Shown: positions 1 to 8,790, counted from the stretch's first letter. The stretch is DNA of 61,473 nucleotides from Prorocentrum cordatum (GCA_963575745.1 CAUYUJ010000914.1:64001-125473); one strand, 5' to 3'. Translations and numbers: made by a program. The notes: generated by a model from the letters alone, not told the origin.

Positions 1-4
1 CGCC

Positions 5-925
5 ATGTATTGCTTGAAACATATTGCTAGGGCCACATTTGCTTTAAAGTATCAGGAGAATTTATGGTCTCGAGGCCCTGGCGGCAATGGCAAAGATACC
101 CTTGCTAATCGAGTTGCCACTCTACTCGGGAGTTACTTTGTCAACTTGCCATGCGAGGCGCTCACAGCTGTCAGGGAGGTCGATGCACCATCTCAGACCT
201 TCCTAAGTCTGCGGGCAAAGCGCTTTGTATGCGTGCGCGAAATCGCGAGGGGCGCACAAATCAAGGGGAACGTTTATAAAACGATCTCCGACCCGAAGGG
301 AAAGGTTAAAGCACGTGGACTATTCGGCAAGGACCAGGAATTCCACCCCCACTTTTTAATGTTCTTGTGCTCCAATGTACCCATAGAGATCGATGACAAA
401 TCGGGTGGGACAACTCGCCGCACGAAGATCTTAGACATGCCTTACAATTTCGTGGACGCCCCAGAAGCTGCAAACGAGAAGCAGAAGGACCCTTCGATCG
501 AGGACCGCTTTGAAGACTGGAACCCTTCGATGTTCTACCTTCTCATGCAGATTTACAAACACTTGCTGAAAGACTCAACCTCCGCCACCGTTACACCTGT
601 GCCTGCAGAAGTAGTCGAAGCAGCGAGCGAGGAGCTGCGGGAACCTTGGATGGACAGGCTCGACGAATGGACGCGCGAGAATGTCCGTCCGACGGACTGC
701 GTGAAGGATGCCGTAACCGCCGCGACAGTGAGAGAGAGCTTCTTCGAAACATGCGCGGGCGAGCTCCAAAAAAGGGAAATCGGGATGCGCCTTGCTCAGA
801 AAGGCTTCCACGAATCACCACCCAAACCGTACAAAGAGAAACTTAAAACTCTTTCGAAGCGCGTCTATAGTTTTAAATTCGAAGATGGCACACACTTTGT
901 AAGACTTGAAAGTTGCCCAAAATGA
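5..925 (+). CDS. D5-like SF3 helicase (C-terminal part of a viral-type primase-helicase), 5' partial
   Basis: ATP-driven replicative helicase of superfamily 3, the type found at the C-terminus of D5 primase-helicases of large DNA viruses, phages and plasmids. Visible motifs: Walker A GPGGNGKDT (residues 24-32), a Walker B-like strand RFVCVREI (73-80), and a sensor/motif C FLMFLCSNVP (117-126) with the expected Asn at 124. Next comes GGTTRRTKILDMPYNF, the typical arginine-rich segment where these proteins place the arginine finger. Only 306 residues are present, whereas family members usually have 600-900, so the N-terminal primase part probably lies before the window; the ATG at 5 may be internal. 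It opens a compact virus-like gene cluster and is followed by a motif cluster that could be an origin or promoter region. A mobile element or plasmid helicase is the alternative. Family call secure, viral origin inferred. Confidence 0.85.
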   Translation: MYCLKHIARATFALKYQENLWSRGPGGNGKDTLANRVATLLGSYFVNLPCEALTAVREVDAPSQTFLSLRAKRFVCVREIARGAQIKGNVYKTISDPKGKVKARGLFGKDQEFHPHFLMFLCSNVPIEIDDKSGGTTRRTKILDMPYNFVDAPEAANEKQKDPSIEDRFEDWNPSMFYLLMQIYKHLLKDSTSATVTPVPAEVVEAASEELREPWMDRLDEWTRENVRPTDCVKDAVTAATVRESFFETCAGELQKREIGMRLAQKGFHESPPKPYKEKLKTLSKRVYSFKFEDGTHFVRLESCPK

Positions 926-937
926 TGGCACCAAATT

Positions 938-1225
938 CTTGTATATTTGTATAACACTTATACAAATTCATTTCCTGAAATTTGCGGTTGTCGCGCGGTG
1001 TGCTTAAGTTATACAAGTTATACTGTATAGTTTCTAAAAGTTGGTTACCAACAAATTCGTATATTATTGAAGAACGGTAATATCTAGTAGCGAGGATCCG
1101 CCATCTATACGAGCTGTTCTGTATAATGCACCTCCTACCTGCATGCACGCTCTTCGTTTGGACTAAGGACTTGTATAAGGCTTATACAGCCGAGCGTAAT
1201 CCTGTATAACTTGTATAAAGAAGCC
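938..1225. promoter_or_regulatory. cluster of TTGTATAA / TTATACAA motifs (iteron-like)
   Basis: Between the helicase gene and the next reading frame, the word TTGTATA(A) or its complement TTATACAA recurs about eight times, in groups at about 940-965, 1010-1030 and 1168-1220. Copies face both ways and some overlap as near-palindromes. The stretch is AT-rich compared with its surroundings and has no convincing reading frame. Repeated short sites beside a replicative helicase suggest an origin or an operator region; that role is inferred. Confidence 0.45.
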
Positions 1226-1347
1226 CAGTATGTAAATCTGCCGAGGGCTTGCCCCGAGGCGGGGGCAGAGTCAAATCATACCATGGTAGTAGCTCTGACC
1301 ATGGTAGTGTGTCTAGCCATGATAGTAAATTGCGGCGGATAAAAAGG

Positions 1348-1965
1348 ATGCGCGCATCCAGCGCCACGCAGTTAAGTCAGCAGCTGATGTCTGCACGGGC
1401 GTCTTTACTGAGCTTGCAAGAGGTAGTTGCTAAGCATAACGCGTCCATCCGAGTGAGGTATCCCCACTCCGATGCGATGTACAAATCTTTCGAGCGCGCG
1501 ATGATGGGTGTGTTCAATGACATTCCCTTACAGGTGCATGCGTTTTCACACGCAGCTGAGAACTCTGCATATGATTGTAATGACCTTCCGATGCACCCTG
1601 CAGATCTGTTTTCAGACGGCGTAACTGATGTATTGGATCGTGCAAGGTCGTGGGCGGGTGCACCGCGCGTAGGCAAGCGAGGCAGGATTATATGGAAAAA
1701 GTGCGTTACGCACATAGAAAGGGAGCTTGCAGTTGAGATTGCCCGACGAGCGCGTGTATTTTTCAAGGACGTCTACGCGATACCTGGCGTCGATAGGAAA
1801 TCGTTGAATAAGGAAGAGAAGGATTTCTGGGCAAGGTACAACAAACTTATGGCGGCTCACGATCGGGCCAGGAAGGATACGGAAGCGAAGAAAGAGGTGC
1901 GCATCGCGCTTGGGAGAAGTTTGCCAGGTGTGATTTGTTGGAATATTGCTGCGTACGTGCAGTAA
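1348..1965 (+). CDS. hypothetical protein, 205 aa
   Basis: I do not recognise this protein. It is fairly basic, rich in Ala, Arg and Lys, with no membrane segment and no Cys-rich motif. The C-terminal third (KEEKDFWARYNKLMAAHDRA and the Lys/Arg-rich stretch after it) should be helical. I chose ATG 1348 because the longer open frame begins only with a TTG at 1249; an AT-rich GGATAAAAAGG lies just before it. It sits between the motif cluster and the SET-domain gene on the same strand with a spacing of about 25 bp to the next start, as in tightly packed viral genomes. Confidence 0.5.
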   Translation: MRASSATQLSQQLMSARASLLSLQEVVAKHNASIRVRYPHSDAMYKSFERAMMGVFNDIPLQVHAFSHAAENSAYDCNDLPMHPADLFSDGVTDVLDRARSWAGAPRVGKRGRIIWKKCVTHIERELAVEIARRARVFFKDVYAIPGVDRKSLNKEEKDFWARYNKLMAAHDRARKDTEAKKEVRIALGRSLPGVICWNIAAYVQ

Positions 1966-1990
1966 CATCATTTTTACCACTCTGTTCAAA

Positions 1991-2880
1991 ATGAAGGCAG
2001 TGAATGCCTGTGATTCCGCCACTGTCTGTCCATCAATGTCTGCAAAGTGTGGCTCTTCGCATCATGCTGGTTGCGTGGCCGTCTTGGTTTCGAGGCTTGC
2101 ACTGCCCAGCCCGCCGCCCAGAGAAGTTGCGCTCTGGGCCCTTGCTTCTTGCGACACGCTTTGCCGCGCACCGAAGTTCCCTAAAACAATCACCACGAAG
2201 AGCTTGCGGGAGACTTGCGAAGCTGTGAGAGCTGCTGTTGAACTCTACGAACTCCTCCTCTCCGCTGCGGCTGCAAGGCACCCCCTCGACGTCAGCGAGA
2301 AGTCGTCACTGGGTTTAGTTGCATATAGCGTGATCCAGAAATACTTTTTCGTCTTAGGGATGGGCATGAGCTTGGAGCTCGATGGTGATTTCGCACAAGT
2401 CCTCCCATCGCCAGTGCATGGGTTAGGCGTATTCGCTGTCACGGATATACCCAAGCACACGTGCTTCACGGCATATCCCATTAACCTGCTGGAGCTATGG
2501 GAAGATGTGGTCGAGGGGCATAGCAAGCGGGAGCCCAGGGGACCGCGTGTAGTCGCGCTCTTTTCACGGGAGCATAATAACCGGGATGCAGACGCCAACG
2601 CACGGTTGAGGGAGAGCTTGTCGGACTACGGACTGGAAATGTGCGGTGTTACGGTTTATGGAGACCCTGCAGTCTACTCTCCCGGTGCCACATTGCATGT
2701 GGACATATGATCAACGACCCAAGAGGTACAGCGTCCGAAGCAAACTGCGTGGAGTGCCCGATTGGAGGTGGTGCTCTCGTTGGCATTCTGACTCTACGAA
2801 TGGTACGCAGAGGCGAGGAGCTATTTTTGAATTATGGGGAGCCGTACTGGCGAGCCCGTGAAAGAGTGTCCGTGCAGTAA
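1991..2880 (+). pseudogene. SET-domain protein (lysine methyltransferase-like), frameshifted
   Basis: Probable protein-lysine methyltransferase using S-adenosylmethionine. The N-terminal SET half is in the first frame (stop at 2710): SPVHGLGVFAVTDIPKHTCF is the classic opening of the domain. The C-terminal half is in another frame from about 2690: GHMINDPRG, ANCVECPIGGGA and RRGEELFLNYGEPYW, matching the Asn-containing cofactor motif and the GEEL-x-x-x-Y-G end of SET domains. One base missing from the assembly near 2690-2705 would explain the switch, so it may be intact in reality. Start at ATG 1991 (MKAVNAC). Upstream of SET is a ~140-residue helical region without recognised domain. SET genes occur in some large DNA viruses and are common in eukaryotes, so origin is open. 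Confidence 0.75.
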
Positions 2881-2938
2881 GCAATCGCTGAATTATGGAC
2901 CCAGTGGAGAGGGAAATTGCTCGAGATAAGACAGAGAA

Positions 2939-3388
2939 TCAGGCTCGGTCCGAAACAGCAGACTTAAAGAGATGGCATCGCTGACACAAACATTGCAAAT
3001 TATTCTCATGGGTTGGATGCCCACCACGAAACAAAGGTGTACGATGATCAAGCTCGAAAGTCTCATCCAGGAGCTGTTTGCAGATGGCGCAGCGCCATTT
3101 CTGCTTCGCGGCCACTCTTTTTTTGATTATGGGCGATATGTATGGGCGTTTTACTGCCGATGAACGCTTCCTACTTTCGCGACTCCCGATGCTTGCTTTC
3201 ACGGGAGACACGGGGGTCTCAGGAAGATGCGTCTGCGCTTGCCTGGGAGTTCCCGCCTCTGGCTCAGGCTCGAAAAGATACTGGGAGTGTTCAAAAAGTC
3301 GATAAGCAGTTTTCGCGTCCCACCGAGATACGGTCCAAGTTACTACACATATAGCTACCATCATCACGACTGCGCACAAGAGTCCCAT
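2939..3388 (-). CDS. membrane-anchored HNH endonuclease
   Basis: 149-residue protein with a hydrophobic N-terminus (residues 2-19, LLCAVVMMVAICVVTWTV) that should act as a signal anchor. A polar Pro/Glu-rich linker follows, then a C-terminal HNH nuclease (about 90-145). Visible active-site and zinc elements: C100-x2-C103, the Asp-His pair D114-H115, N130, and C135-x2-C138 with H139, all in family order. HNH enzymes cut DNA with a single metal ion; they are often homing or virus-encoded nucleases. The membrane anchor is unusual for this family and places the nuclease domain on one side of a membrane. ATG at 3388 is good. Related anchor sequences recur at 10159-10043 and perhaps 8989. Domain call secure; role unknown. 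Confidence 0.85.
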   Translation of the reverse strand: MGLLCAVVMMVAICVVTWTVSRWDAKTAYRLFEHSQYLFEPEPEAGTPRQAQTHLPETPVSPVKASIGSRESRKRSSAVKRPYISPIIKKRVAAKQKWRCAICKQLLDETFELDHRTPLFRGGHPTHENNLQCLCQRCHLFKSAVSDRA

Positions 3389-3531
3389 GTTATCAACGCG
3401 ATTCCTTTATATGTTCAAACCCCATTTCATACTGCAACATGATAACACGATCGTGTTTTTGGTGTATACGAGACAGTAACCTAATTAGTAGTCAAGTAGT
3501 CATTACTTACCCAGTCTCAGTCTCGAAATGG

Positions 3532-4365
3532 TTACTCTTCCAGGGATTTAATTATCCCTGGTTCGCTCTCAGCGTCATCATCATCACCGAAGAGCATATT
3601 CGAAATGGCACGCGAGGCTGCCTTGGGACCCATGTGATACCAATCACCAGGACAGTCTGCTCGGAACGCCTTCATGCCACGATAGATGTCCTCCGCTCGA
3701 TGGCCTTGGCCGTAGTAGACGGTGATCGGCTGGAGTCTCGAAGGCAGCTCCTTTTCGAGTTCCGCGATGTGCTGGTACACGTCGGACGCCCTGAGGATTG
3801 CGACCATGTCCTTACAAAACGCTGCGGTCACCAGGAATAGATGCTGAGCGTCACCATGGGTTTGAACATCCGAAACCGTGTATTGTAGTTTCTTGCAAGG
3901 CACACACATCACCGCCCTCTTTTTCTTAGGGGCACCGCCAAGATTCTCTTGCACGCCGCTATCTTGGTCCTGCACGCCACCATTGTCGTGAGACGACTTT
4001 GATTCATCGGAGCTAACGGCATACAGGATCTGCTCTACAAGATCTGCTCCTGCCTTGATGGGTAAACGGAAGTACTCTCTACTGGGTGCGTCATCAATCC
4101 GATAAGGCCTCAGTGCACCATGTACGCTCTTCTCGTCTGCCCCTCGACGAACCCAGACAACCTGTGGGAAAACCCAAAAAGGGGAGCTCTCTTGTAGCTG
4201 GAGCGCGCGTTGTGTCGGGCACTTGGACCGCCCTATCTTTACCACGCCTGGTAATAACGAAATGGACATGATATAGAGGTCGTCTGTTTGCCCTGTTTCG
4301 ATGATTTCTTGCAATTTCGTTTTGCAGGTGGAACACGTAGCCACGCACCGCTTGCGCGACGCCAT
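3532..4365 (-). CDS. T5orf172/GIY-YIG-like domain protein, 277 aa
   Basis: Residues about 29-115 fit the T5orf172/MUG113 group, relatives of GIY-YIG nucleases found in viruses, phages and eukaryotes. The run LYIMSISLLPGVVKIGRSKC gives the domain's first strand and the V-K-I-G-R-S signature, then R-x-x-x-L-Q, a histidine in EKSVHGALRPY and EYFRLP for the conserved Glu. A short Cys-rich N-terminus (CVATCSTC, residues 7-14) may bind metal. The C-terminal 150 residues are unrecognised and contain an acidic/Gly linker, two Cys in VMCVPCKKLQY and an acidic end (GDDDDAESEPG). ATG at 4365 is the natural start. It faces away from the 119-aa gene at 4462 with a short shared upstream region. Confidence 0.75.
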   Translation of the reverse strand: MASRKRCVATCSTCKTKLQEIIETGQTDDLYIMSISLLPGVVKIGRSKCPTQRALQLQESSPFWVFPQVVWVRRGADEKSVHGALRPYRIDDAPSREYFRLPIKAGADLVEQILYAVSSDESKSSHDNGGVQDQDSGVQENLGGAPKKKRAVMCVPCKKLQYTVSDVQTHGDAQHLFLVTAAFCKDMVAILRASDVYQHIAELEKELPSRLQPITVYYGQGHRAEDIYRGMKAFRADCPGDWYHMGPKAASRAISNMLFGDDDDAESEPGIIKSLEE

Positions 4366-4449
4366 TTCCAGTCGTGCATATACTATGGTGATAGGCTAAA
4401 CGCGTGGATCCAGTATATCTAATACAACGAAGTCATCGCGCTCACTCAG

Positions 4450-4461
4450 TATATAATATAA
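4450..4461 (+). promoter_or_regulatory. TATA-like AT run abutting a start codon
   Basis: The 12-base run TATATAATATAA directly precedes ATG 4462. It stands out from the surrounding mixed sequence and could be the promoter core of a leader-poor viral-type gene. Position and composition are the only evidence. Confidence 0.3.
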
Positions 4462-4821
4462 ATGGTATTCTGCGGCAACAATGCCTACAGCTCTTCATTG
4501 AAACAGAATGGTGGCAAAGACGTGTTCGGCACGCATGCCGAGTGTATCCGCAAAGGATACGCACGTGGGTACAACCAGAAGGTGACGAACATACCCCGTT
4601 TTGTTCAAAAGTGGGCTGGTCGATATAAGGCCCACATCAGCCAAAAGTTGTGGCACAGCGACGAGCCAGTGCCGCCTGGCTACCAGCTTGCCACGCTGAG
4701 CCAGACAATGCAGCGTGGATACGCACTGGGGAGCATCGCGCTCGCGAAGAAACTGAAGCAAAAGTCGAAGTCTGCACGCGTGCCCGCCAAGAAGCCGACG
4801 TTGCCGATCGGAGCCCGTTAG
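4462..4821 (+). CDS. small basic hypothetical protein, 119 aa
   Basis: I do not recognise a named family. The protein has a folded-looking front (AECIRKGYARGYNQKVTNIP, KWAGRYKAHISQKLW) rich in aromatic residues and glycine, and a strongly basic tail (KKLKQKSKSARVPAKKPT), suggesting nucleic-acid binding. Small basic proteins of this kind are often virion DNA-packaging proteins, but nothing here proves that. Start at ATG 4462, immediately after an AT run. Its end overlaps the damaged recombinase reading frame of the other strand by four bases. Confidence 0.55.
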   Translation: MVFCGNNAYSSSLKQNGGKDVFGTHAECIRKGYARGYNQKVTNIPRFVQKWAGRYKAHISQKLWHSDEPVPPGYQLATLSQTMQRGYALGSIALAKKLKQKSKSARVPAKKPTLPIGAR

Positions 4822-5255
4822 CCGAAAGCCATCGCTGCTTGCTTGGACTCGTCTTTTGGAGCTCGCTCTTCGTAACTCCTTTGTCCAGCGGTAAGCGCGC
4901 TCCGTCTAAAGGAGTGTGTGGAAACGCCTTCAATGCCAATCTTCTTGCATGCAACCCTTAATGCGTAATCAACATTTCTCCGCGTCATGTGCTCGTCGAG
5001 GGTTTTGGCTCCTGGGTATAGGAATGAAGACGCGTGGCCATTCGGTTTTCCACGATCTCGTCCCATAGCTTCGGATTCATAGGGATGGTTCTTGTTCTCA
5101 ATCGCCTTGGGTATAACGATGTCGGTGCTTGTCAACGACAAGGCCTCCGTGGCAGCGGTGTACACTGCACGCGCCTTCGACAGCTCGGCCATGATCGAGT
5201 CCAGCTGCTCAGAAGACAGTGTGTGCCTGCCCAGAACTTTGGCTTCGATTTCCAT
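4818..5255 (-). pseudogene. tyrosine recombinase, copy A (damaged)
   Basis: Remnant of a phage-type integrase. It reads LSSEQLDSIMAELSKARAV, then a shortened box I (TAATEALSL, missing the catalytic Arg region present in copy B), then VDYALRVACKKIGIEG and box II STHSFRRSALTAG with the H-x-x-R pair. After box II the sequence diverges (QRSYEERAPKDESKQ) and no convincing second His or catalytic Tyr follows, so the active site is incomplete. Relative to copy B (5266-5705) it lacks at least seven separate blocks of 2-23 nt while the blocks between are nearly identical. It cannot make a working recombinase. Confidence 0.8.
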
Positions 5256-5265
5256 TCACGCGCGT

Positions 5266-5705
5266 AGCCAATCTTCTTGCGATGCAACCCTTAATGCGTA
5301 ATCAACATTTCAGCGTCATGTGCTCGTCGATGGCTCCTGGGTATAGGAAGTCGTGCTTCTCCGGCTCTCGTTTGAAGACGCGTGGCCATTCGGTTTTCCA
5401 GTGAACGATCTCGTCCCATAGCTTCGGATTCATAGGGATGGTTCTTGTTCTCATCTTCTTCTTTGTGATCGCCTTGGGTATAACGATGTCGGTGCTTGTC
5501 ACATTCTCCCATTTCAACGACAAGGCCTCCGTGATTCTAGCAGCGGTGAATCTGCACAAAGAGAACACTGCACGCGCCTTCGGCGACAGCTCGGCCATGA
5601 TCGAGTCCAGCTGCTCAGAAGACAGTGTTAGTGCCTGCCCAGACCGATTCGTCTTTGGCATTCTTCGATTTCCTTTAATAGGTATTAGAGGAAATTCACG
5701 CGCGT
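5266..5705 (-). pseudogene. tyrosine recombinase, copy B (damaged)
   Basis: Tandem partner of copy A. Likely start ATG 5661 (MPKTNRSGQ); the frame is open further upstream but that part looks non-coding. It preserves box I well: AVFSLCRFTAARITEALSLK with the catalytic Arg, then the beta strands DIVIPKAITKKKMRTRTIPM containing the conserved Lys region. It ends early at DEHMTLKC because a 2-nt difference throws out the frame just where copy A continues to box II. Thus the two copies hold complementary parts of one integrase. Tyrosine recombinases integrate or excise DNA circles; presence here suggests the flanking island once moved by site-specific recombination. Confidence 0.8.
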
Positions 5706-5912
5706 AGACTTTACTCTTTCCTATGGAAGAGAAACTTCCCCTGGGTGGTGATCCATTCCCCAGGGAAAGTACGTGAGTCGCACAGAACAACCACCCAACC
5801 ACCAGCCTCTCTCCTATGGAAGAGGTCAACATGGTGGAAGGTGTGGTGATCGATTCCCCAGACTACGAGCGAAGGCGATGAAGCCAACAAACCAACCACC
5901 AGCCGCTCTAAT
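5706..5912. repeat. imperfect duplicated intergenic segment
   Basis: Two related ~75-bp stretches follow one another: each has TCCTATGGAAGAG, then a variable part, then GGTGATC-ATTCCCCAG, then AACCA-CCACCAG. They differ by small indels in the same style as the two recombinase copies next door, so the duplication event or assembly problem extends this far. No gene seen. Confidence 0.5.
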
Positions 5913-6638
5913 ATGTCAATGAGCCACGCCATGGGAAAATCGGAAACGCAACTTAACGCGGGCCACTCATCGCATGGCCCCTGCTTCCTCCGCGCACCTA
6001 TACCCAAGTTGATCTGGGCACGGCGCCGCGTTCGGCTCAGCGGAGAAATGCTCGGGGGCTATTTCAAAAAGTTGGCCGTTTGTCAGGCTGGAGTGCTCAT
6101 GTCGGAGGCGTTGCTTTCCGTGTGCGACCACGCGAGGGCGCAGCTGCTGCGCGAACAGTTGAAGCTGTCTGCGCTGCGGGACGCGGCGCGGCGTTACCAA
6201 GACATCGTGTGCGCCAGCGCTCGCGCGTTGAAGTTCGTGGCCGACGACCGCGATGCCTACGTTTACTATCGGGTCGGCGAGGAGCTCGATCTGGATTGGG
6301 ACTTCAGCGACCCAGAAACGACTTGTGACTTGTCCCGCCGGCTCGACCGTGTTGCTTCCGTCTTCCACAGTCAACCTTGCCAGACGTTCAGCGGCGCCGC
6401 GTTCGCTTGCACCAGCAAAGAACTCGAACGGGCAGTGCTCTGGCTCCGCAATCTTTCCGGCTCCGTCTGCGAAGACGACGTGCGTGACTGTGCCGACCTG
6501 CTAGAGGCCGCTGGGGCGGTAGTCGAATACCAGTTTCGCTTCGGCATTTCCATGCGTGTCACTGCGGTCTGCGCGGATGGCTCTGCGCTGAGAAGCCTCG
6601 CTTCGAGATTGCGCGAATTTGCTGACGCGCTTCGCTGA
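5913..6638 (+). CDS. hypothetical protein, 241 aa
   Basis: Unrecognised, mostly alpha-helical by composition, with many Ala, Arg, Leu and Cys residues (RRYQDIVCASARALKFVADD, DFSDPETTCDLSRRLDRV). The front 45 residues are poorer protein-like sequence; ATG 6100 (MSEALLSV) may be the true start. No signal peptide, no metal motif. It lies just upstream of the GIY-YIG/repeat protein on the same strand. The opposite strand is also open over part of this stretch, but the plus frame has the more even composition. Confidence 0.45.
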   Translation: MSMSHAMGKSETQLNAGHSSHGPCFLRAPIPKLIWARRRVRLSGEMLGGYFKKLAVCQAGVLMSEALLSVCDHARAQLLREQLKLSALRDAARRYQDIVCASARALKFVADDRDAYVYYRVGEELDLDWDFSDPETTCDLSRRLDRVASVFHSQPCQTFSGAAFACTSKELERAVLWLRNLSGSVCEDDVRDCADLLEAAGAVVEYQFRFGISMRVTAVCADGSALRSLASRLREFADALR

Positions 6639-6705
6639 TTCGATCGCAGCACTCACCCAAGATCCCTAACACCTCGCCGAGAAGAAATGGTATTATGGAA
6701 AAATA

Positions 6706-8211
6706 ATGGCTTCCTACCATGAGTTCGTCCGATTCTGCCAGGGGCGCGCTTGCGAGAAGGGGGGGCTTTACGCGATCCAGCCCGTCGGCCTTCTCGGCTA
6801 CGCTCATAACCTCCTGCAACGGTTGGCCGCGTGGCATTACGCGTATCCGCAGGGCATCAAGATCCTCGCTGTCGCGCGGATGAACCGGCCCAACGACACA
6901 CACATCGGCAAGAGGCGCGTCCTGCAGCTCGCTGAGGCGGCCTTGAAATACGAGCTGAGGGATTTTGTTTTCGCGCGCGACGAGTGGATGCACCCGAGCG
7001 CGAAGGGCAAGATACTCGAAACGATGCGGCGACTGCAGCGCTCGCTCAGCCCCAACCTGAGGGAACATTTCTACGCCTTTGAACAGGAGGCCGCCGCCCC
7101 GCCGTCGGCTGCCTCTTTGAAGCAGGGCCTGCTTGCAACCGCAATGATTCACCCTATTTTGAAGCCGTGCCACTCGCGCCGCAAGACAGTGCCTCCGAGG
7201 TGCGAGGACGACCCAGGCTGCGTTTGGGAGAAAGCTCGGCCGAGAGGCCGGTGCGTCGCACGGGAGAGTCCGCAGCATAAATGGCGACGCCTTCCGAGTT
7301 CCGAAGCTTCTATCTGCGGCCCTGGGTTATTTGCACTGGCATGCGCGGGCTACGTCCAGATCGGAAGTACGGGCAATCTCCGCCGACTATCCCTGCAACC
7401 CCGTCCGATCATCTGCGTTGCGCACGTCGCGCGGGTGCGGGATGGGGAGAGGATGCTGCGGCGGCTGCTGCGGGTGCAGGGCTGGCCTCTGGATCAAGAA
7501 GGGCGAGTCTACGCGGGCCCTCGAGCTGTTGCCTCGTGTGTGCGCCTCGTCCATCGTCTGCAGCGAGGGCATGGGTTCTATACAGCCACAGACATCAAAC
7601 GCCTCGCGCCGGTCGCGCCGGTCGCGCCTGTCGCGCCTGCGGATTCGCCACTCCATGGATTGCATGGATTGCACGGACTGCACGAATTGCACGACCTGCC
7701 AGTGTTCCGTCGGGTTTTGGACAACGTCGCTGCAGATTCCCCACTGCACGGACTGCACGGATTCCACGGACTGCACGAATTGCACGACCTGCCAACGTTC
7801 CGTCGCGTCTTGAACGAAATCGGCACAGACTCCCCTCTGCACGGATTCCACGGATTCCACGGACTGCACGGCTTGCCATCGTTCCGTCGCGTCTTGAACG
7901 ACATCGGTGCAGATTCCCCTCCGCACGGATTCCACGGATTCCACGGATTCCACGGATTCCACGGCTTGCCAACGTTCCGCCGCGTCATGAACGACATCGG
8001 CACAGACTCCCCAGACTCCCCGCTGCATGGATTCCACAGCGTGCCCACGTCGCCAACGTCGCCAACGTTCCGTCGCGTCATGAACGACATCGGCACAGAC
8101 TCCACACTGCACGGATTGCCAGCGTCGCCAACGTCGCCAACGTCGCCAACGTTCCGACGAGTCTTGGACGACGCAGATTCGCCGGCATCGACTCTCCTCG
8201 ACAGCCCATGA
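6706..8211 (+). CDS. two-part GIY-YIG-like protein with a C-terminal FRRV repeat tail, 501 aa
   Basis: The N-terminal ~150 residues (GGLYAIQPVGLL, GIKILAVARM, EAALKYELRDFVFARDEWMH) look like a degenerate GIY-YIG/T5orf172 fold. A second, clearer one spans about 200-285: GLFALACAGYVQIGSTGNLR has the strand plus the I-G-S-T signature, followed by arginines, GERMLRRLL and GRVYAGP. The C-terminal ~210 residues hold six imperfect repeats built around (T/S)FRRV(L/M)N-DIG-DSPLHGFHG, each expanded by nine-base units encoding GLH, GFH or SPT triplets. The FRRV cores are conserved while the spacers vary in length, which suggests a repeated binding module. Start ATG 6706 follows an A-rich run. Function unknown. 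Confidence 0.6.
   Translation: MASYHEFVRFCQGRACEKGGLYAIQPVGLLGYAHNLLQRLAAWHYAYPQGIKILAVARMNRPNDTHIGKRRVLQLAEAALKYELRDFVFARDEWMHPSAKGKILETMRRLQRSLSPNLREHFYAFEQEAAAPPSAASLKQGLLATAMIHPILKPCHSRRKTVPPRCEDDPGCVWEKARPRGRCVARESPQHKWRRLPSSEASICGPGLFALACAGYVQIGSTGNLRRLSLQPRPIICVAHVARVRDGERMLRRLLRVQGWPLDQEGRVYAGPRAVASCVRLVHRLQRGHGFYTATDIKRLAPVAPVAPVAPADSPLHGLHGLHGLHELHDLPVFRRVLDNVAADSPLHGLHGFHGLHELHDLPTFRRVLNEIGTDSPLHGFHGFHGLHGLPSFRRVLNDIGADSPPHGFHGFHGFHGFHGLPTFRRVMNDIGTDSPDSPLHGFHSVPTSPTSPTFRRVMNDIGTDSTLHGLPASPTSPTSPTFRRVLDDADSPASTLLDSP
7605..8150 (+). repeat. nested 9-bp minisatellites inside the FRRV repeat region
   Basis: Inside the coding repeats, nine-base units are tandemly expanded: CGCGCCGGT (x4, from 7605), GGATTGCAT/GGATTCCAC (x3-5 at four places between 7651 and 7965), AGACTCCCC (x2 near 8006) and CCAACGTCG (x2 and x3 near 8047 and 8128). 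Each expansion sits between FRRV cores, so copy number changes keep the reading frame. Confidence 0.85.
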
Positions 8212-8622
8212 TGTCCTCACACGTGCATTTCGATGGTGTCGCGTGCGAGAAGCTGTCCGCTGGGCGGCTGTATATCTCGGCGTACGAGTATCGGATGCCC
8301 GCGTACAGGTCTTCCACAATAGGCACCAGCCCCCTACTCAAGTTTCTGGTTCTCCAAATCAGCATTGTAGTCAACGACTGCAATGGATCGCTGAAAACAG
8401 CAACGCGGAAGCTTCAAGGAATGCGTTCGAGTTTGGAGTGGCCGGGAGTGGCCGAAGCACGCAGACAAATACAGCAGCACAAGCGGTCCTGCGCAGCCGG
8501 GGCACCCATGATTAACGGTTGTAAAGGAACGCATGCTCCTCCAAGCCGTTCCTCGCCGTTACATCAAATTGGGCACGTGCTTTGACGGCTGCAATGCATC
8601 CTCTGTTGTTCAAGCGCTGCCT

Positions 8623-8790
8623 TCCGTAAATGACAGGACGGAATGGCGGTTATTCAAGGGAATCAGCGCCTACCTTCCTCCGTAAATGACAGGACGGAAT
8701 GGCGGTTATTCAAGGGAATCAGCGCCTACCTTCCTCCGTAAATGACAGGACGGAATGGCGGTTATTCAAGGGAATCAGCGCCTACCTTCC
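8623..8790. repeat. three perfect 56-bp tandem repeats
   Basis: Units 8623-8678, 8679-8734 and 8735-8790 are identical as read. They begin TCCGTAAATGACAGGACGGA and end GCGCCTACCTTCC. The third unit overlaps the end of the minus-strand reading frame 8989-8762. Confidence 0.95.

Noticed and set aside
4818-5832. Programmed segment elimination (ciliate-like) as the cause of the integrase block deletions
   Set aside because: The edges show no constant flanking dinucleotide, and missing blocks occur in both copies; a read or assembly problem is simpler. Kept as a finding only for checking.
7281-8585. 434-residue plus-strand frame overlapping the FRRV repeat gene
   Set aside because: Out-of-frame reading of the same 9-bp repeats; the 501-residue frame has the GIY-YIG-like motif and conserved cores.
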